NCBI RefSeq assembly: GCF_900176595.1
Contig: NZ_LT838813.1
Location: 3,180,001-3,244,000 of the forward strand
From: Aquiflexum balticum DSM 16537
GTDB taxonomy: Bacteria; Bacteroidota; Bacteroidia; Cytophagales; Cyclobacteriaceae
Length of the DNA stretch: 64,000 bases
Direction: 5' to 3'
The position numbers were made by a program, and so were the translations under genes. A model generated the notes under the pieces. It had not been told where the DNA came from. It worked only from the letters and a program-made list of their open reading frames with translations, and searched no databases. Of the stretch, positions 61,230 through 64,000 are shown one piece after another; positions within the stretch are counted from its first letter, which is position 1, and each line of letters opens with the position of its first letter.

Positions 61230-61950
61230 GAGCATTATTCATGAAAATAAATCCGGTTGGGAGATAGTTTCGACTGCGCAGAGCATCAAAGAACTTTTGG
61301 CGATTTTCGACAAAGGGTTGAATTTTGATTTGATGATCTGTGATATTCATTTGGCCGACGGATTGAGTTTTAAAGCTTTTAAGGGAAGGAAAATAGATTT
61401 CCCAATAATTTTTATTACTGCCTATGACCAATATGCGCTGCAGTCATTTGACCATAACTGCATTGATTACGTGCTCAAACCCATTCAAGAGGAAAGATTG
61501 TTAAAGGCTTTTGAAAAGTTGGAAAACCTGGTGTCCAATGATTTACCCACCGGGTTTAATGAGGAAATCATAGAGGAACTGCTCAGTAAATATGCCAGTA
61601 AGAATTATAAAAAACGTTTTTTAACCAAAATCGGGAACAAAATACGGTTTGTTCCTGTAGAAGATGTTGCTTATTTTTATGCAGAAGGGGGAGTGACTTA
61701 TCTGGTAGAGACCGGTTCACCAAAAAAATATATTGTGGATATTAGTCTGAGCGACTTGGAAAGCAATTTGCTGGATCCAATGAAATTTTATAGAATCAAT
61801 AGATCCATGATTATTCATTTGGATAGTTTGGTAGAAATGAAACCTTATCTCAATGGCCGACTGATGCTTTATATGAGTTCTCCTTGTGAAAGCGACATAG
61901 TTGTAGCCCGCGAACGTGTTAATGAATTTAAAAACTGGATCAATCAATAA
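61180..61950 (+). CDS. LytTR response regulator
   Basis: A 256-aa regulator: receiver domain (1-120) with phospho-acceptor Asp55 in LMICDIHLADG, acidic pocket EDE at 7-9 and Lys in the DYVLKPI segment, then a LytTR DNA-binding domain (about 148-256; RFVPVEDVAYFYAEGGVTYLV, FYRINRSMIIHLDSLVEM). It works with the overlapping LytS-type kinase. The start ATG is 50 bases inside the kinase gene, implying coupled translation. Confidence 0.94.
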   Translation: MKVIIVEDEPLALQRIKSIIHENKSGWEIVSTAQSIKELLAIFDKGLNFDLMICDIHLADGLSFKAFKGRKIDFPIIFITAYDQYALQSFDHNCIDYVLKPIQEERLLKAFEKLENLVSNDLPTGFNEEIIEELLSKYASKNYKKRFLTKIGNKIRFVPVEDVAYFYAEGGVTYLVETGSPKKYIVDISLSDLESNLLDPMKFYRINRSMIIHLDSLVEMKPYLNGRLMLYMSSPCESDIVVARERVNEFKNWINQ

Positions 61951-61953
61951 GTT

Positions 61954-62316
61954 ATGAAAATCTTTTTGGTATTGTTTTTTATCACATGCTGTGCCTTTGG
62001 AAATCTTCACGCACAGGTTCAGGACAAACCCAATCTCGATTCTTTGGTCAATGCTGTCGTCAAACTGGAGAAAGAAATGTATCAGGTAAATCTCAATCTT
62101 TATCAGTCCAAGCGACAGTTGAAGACCGGTATTTTTGTAGCTACTTTAGGATATACAGTTACAATTATCGGAGGTCAGCTGCTGGGAACCAATCCCGAAT
62201 TAGGTGAAGCGCTTTTGTATACAGGAGGGGCTATCGGTATTGCCGGAACAGTTGTATTGGTGAAGGGATTCAATAAAATCAGCTTGGGTCCTCCCCAAAA
62301 ACCGAGACATTACTGA
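61954..62316 (+). CDS. Hypothetical exported protein (120 aa)
   Basis: A signal peptide (1-21, ending CAFGNLHAQ), a coiled segment (about 26-55; LVNAVVKLEKEMYQVNLNLYQ), two hydrophobic segments (about 60-75 and 85-103, glycine-rich) and a basic tail. No family recognised. It starts 3 bases after the LytTR stop, so it belongs to the same transcript and may be the system's target or sensor helper. Confidence 0.65.
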   Translation: MKIFLVLFFITCCAFGNLHAQVQDKPNLDSLVNAVVKLEKEMYQVNLNLYQSKRQLKTGIFVATLGYTVTIIGGQLLGTNPELGEALLYTGGAIGIAGTVVLVKGFNKISLGPPQKPRHY

Positions 62317-62318
62317 TG

Positions 62319-63881
62319 TCATTGTTTGGGACCTGTTGGTGACACCATCAAAACGTTTTCTTTGTCCACCATGACTGCCCCTGCGGGTGAGCCTTTTACT
62401 TTCCTGACATATTTTACGGGAGTATATATGACAGGGGAAAGTCTATCGTTTTTGTTTTTTGAGTAATAAACCGCCAACTCTGCGGCCCGTTCCAGAACTG
62501 ACTTGGGAAAATTGATTCCTGACCTGTGTTTGATAATGACATGTGATCCTGATACATCCTTTGCATGAAGCCAAATATCTTCTTTCCAAGCAAAATGCCT
62601 CAACAGTTCATCATTGGCTTTTGCTGATTTACCCACCAAAATTTCAAACCCCTCCACCTCAAACCGTTTAAATGGAACATGATCTTCCTGTTCTTTTCCT
62701 TTTGGAATCAGGTTGTTTGATTTAATGAAACCCCTAAGACTTTTGAAATCCGAGAACCCACTAAGTTCTTCCAACCATGAATTTGTCTGCTGCAACAGTT
62801 GCTCTTTGTCTTCCAGGTTTATATAAAGTTGTTCAATCTCCTTTTTCCTGTTTTTTCCCTTTCTATAGAGATTTTCAGCATATTTCTGTGGGCTTTGGTC
62901 TCTTTTGAGTTTGAACATTTCCTGCTTTCCACTATAAAAATTCAACAATTCGATTTCTTCCTGTCCGGGTTTGATGAGGTGGAGATTGGCCATAATCACA
63001 TCGGCCATTTGGGAAGGGGATATATCATTTTCAATGGCTTCCAGCTTTTGGCTGGTCTTGAGTATATATGCCAGAGTTCTTTTTTTCTGGTCTTCAAGAT
63101 GTTTTATCCAATGGCTTTTTTCTTTTTCAAAGGATTGAACGACTACCCGGTATCTAAAAAGTTCATTGCAGGCCTCAATAGGATCTGAGGTTTGGAATAG
63201 CACGTCATTTTCAGGCATAAGACTCAGCACATATTCATTTCCCTGATGAATGATGGAATACAAGGGACTTTCCAACATGTCGATCAATTCCTCCATGAGA
63301 ACCCATTTTTGGTCGATAGGGGCATCTATGTATCCTTTGCTTTTTAGCCATTCTCTAGGGATTTTACCCAGGGTTGGAAGGAATTTTGAAGCGTTGCCTT
63401 CCAAGGATACAAAAGTTGAAAAATCCAGTGAAAGATCTTTTGACAGGTTTTCAATAATGATTTCTTTGTCGTCCCTGAGTTCATTTCTGAATAATCTGAT
63501 AGGAAATGAAGACCTGTCCAAATAGTAAAGAATATTGCTCCTTGTTCCATGGAGTTTGAACAAAAGTGTGCTTCCATTATCCAATCCTACAACAAAAGCC
63601 CTTTCGAATTTTATTTCTTTAATAGAGCTTATTTTCTTACCAATGAGTTCATGGAATAAAGAAACCGTGTTTTTCTTACTTCTTTTGAAACTATCTGTAA
63701 ATGAGAGGCAGGAAACTGAGGGCAATAAATTGGCTCTGATATTGATTTCATTATCGGGATTCCCACAGCGGATGACCAGTTCATCCTTGTTTTGGGAGAA
63801 GCATTCCAATATTTCCAATCCTGTAAATTTCTCCTCCAATTCGGGGCAGAGGAATTTTAAGAAATGAAAATTGAAATGCAT
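62319..63881 (-). CDS. NFACT protein (Rqc2/RqcH-like)
   Basis: A 520-aa protein with an N-terminal NFACT-N domain, a long central coiled coil (about 245-390, KKRTLAYILKTSQKLEAIE and following) and the C-terminal NFACT-R domain with DIWLHAKDVSGSHVIIKHRSG near 440-460 and the SPVIYTPVKYVRKVKGSPAGAV segment near 480-501. Family members bind stalled 60S/50S ribosomal particles and add alanine tails to nascent chains for decay. It ends 2 bases from the convergent 61954 gene. Confidence 0.88.
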   Translation of the reverse strand: MHFNFHFLKFLCPELEEKFTGLEILECFSQNKDELVIRCGNPDNEINIRANLLPSVSCLSFTDSFKRSKKNTVSLFHELIGKKISSIKEIKFERAFVVGLDNGSTLLFKLHGTRSNILYYLDRSSFPIRLFRNELRDDKEIIIENLSKDLSLDFSTFVSLEGNASKFLPTLGKIPREWLKSKGYIDAPIDQKWVLMEELIDMLESPLYSIIHQGNEYVLSLMPENDVLFQTSDPIEACNELFRYRVVVQSFEKEKSHWIKHLEDQKKRTLAYILKTSQKLEAIENDISPSQMADVIMANLHLIKPGQEEIELLNFYSGKQEMFKLKRDQSPQKYAENLYRKGKNRKKEIEQLYINLEDKEQLLQQTNSWLEELSGFSDFKSLRGFIKSNNLIPKGKEQEDHVPFKRFEVEGFEILVGKSAKANDELLRHFAWKEDIWLHAKDVSGSHVIIKHRSGINFPKSVLERAAELAVYYSKNKNDRLSPVIYTPVKYVRKVKGSPAGAVMVDKENVLMVSPTGPKQ

Positions 63882-63883
63882 GG

Positions 63884-64000
63884 CTAAAGGTTGATTTTTA
63901 ATCCGTCATAGGCCAGACGGATATGAGGGGGAAGTGTTTTTTCACCTCGTTTTGTGTGCCAAGTTTGTGACTGATATGCGTGAAGAAAGCCTGTTCAGGA
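63884..64000 (-). pseudogene. C-terminal end of MBL-fold metallo-hydrolase, apparently frameshifted
   Basis: At the right edge the minus strand reads EQAFFTHISHKLGTQNEVKK in one frame, and TLPPHIRLAYDGLKINL in the next frame up to a TAG at 63884-63886. Together these form the known C-terminus of Bacteroidota MBL-fold (PhnP-like) hydrolases (THISH ... G-x-x-x-E-V ... LP-x-x-I-x-LAYDGL). The join lies at a run of six A's on the minus strand (63937-63942); a seventh would restore the frame. Without it translation ends at 63898-63900 with VWPMTD. This may be a real indel, a slippage site or an assembly error. Confidence 0.6.

Noticed and set aside
1..64000. tRNA, rRNA or riboswitch
   Set aside because: No cloverleaf, rRNA core words or known riboswitch motifs were noticed on either strand by eye; a covariance search would be needed to exclude weak cases.

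Overview
The window looks like a chromosomal segment from a Bacteroidota bacterium, most likely Cytophagales and close to Cyclobacteriaceae (Algoriphagus-like). The basis is gene content: acpP-fabF-rnc next to an IPExxxVDY gene and pyk, LytS/LytTR two-component genes, Omp85 and PorQ-like proteins, and lipoproteins with Bacteroidota-type signals. Strong Shine-Dalgarno sites are scarce and TAnnTTTG promoter boxes occur. The genus is inference; there is no rRNA or tRNA gene in the window.

Region 1 (1-27,600) is mostly ordinary chromosome. It holds a subtilisin-like protease overlapping a TPR-CHAT protein (a possible protease cascade), a decayed nucleotidyltransferase module, PBP4, DUF423, YggS, a GH3 enzyme, a LysE exporter, two paired membrane proteins of unknown function, a zeta-like P-loop kinase with an overlapping partner, a penicillin acylase, EcsC, DUF1080, DUF1684, DUF2256, a zinc metalloprotease, a helix-hairpin-helix/PorQ-like pair and a possible glycosyltransferase. 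Purine-rich simple repeats sit just 3' of several of these genes in the same strand sense.

Region 2 (about 28,100-45,805) is the striking part: an IS91-like element followed by an integron-like gene-cassette array with no integron integrase in view. Five attC-like sites can be read. For each of four consecutive cassettes, the box at its 5' edge (GTTxxxxx) is the exact reverse complement of the box at its 3' edge (xxxxxAAC), which is the signature of a circularisable integron cassette. The cassettes are AT-rich and carry (1) a 571-aa nuclease-like protein, (2) SIR2 + HerA, (3) a HEPN-like protein + a multi-pass membrane protein, and (4) an SMC-like ATPase + HNH nuclease. The array thus reads as a set of anti-phage modules. 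Three of the five attC sites are split at the same internal position (GT^T) by 1,871-bp group II introns (class C type, reverse transcriptase without endonuclease) that differ by only one base that I could find. Removing each intron in silico restores the R' box and its match to the next cassette.

Region 3 (45,805-48,940) is a boundary zone: a membrane protein of unknown function, a cluster of ~60-bp repeats and nested palindromes, and an IS110-family transposase with a candidate bridge-RNA leader, flanked by a ~90-bp direct repeat.

Region 4 (48,940-64,000) is core chromosome: an Omp85 protein, YidD, Lgt, NAD synthetase, RNase III, FabF, acyl carrier protein, IPExxxVDY protein, pyruvate kinase, a three-FAS1 lipoprotein, a LytS-type kinase with its LytTR regulator, an NFACT protein, and the frameshifted end of a metallo-beta-lactamase-fold hydrolase at the right edge.
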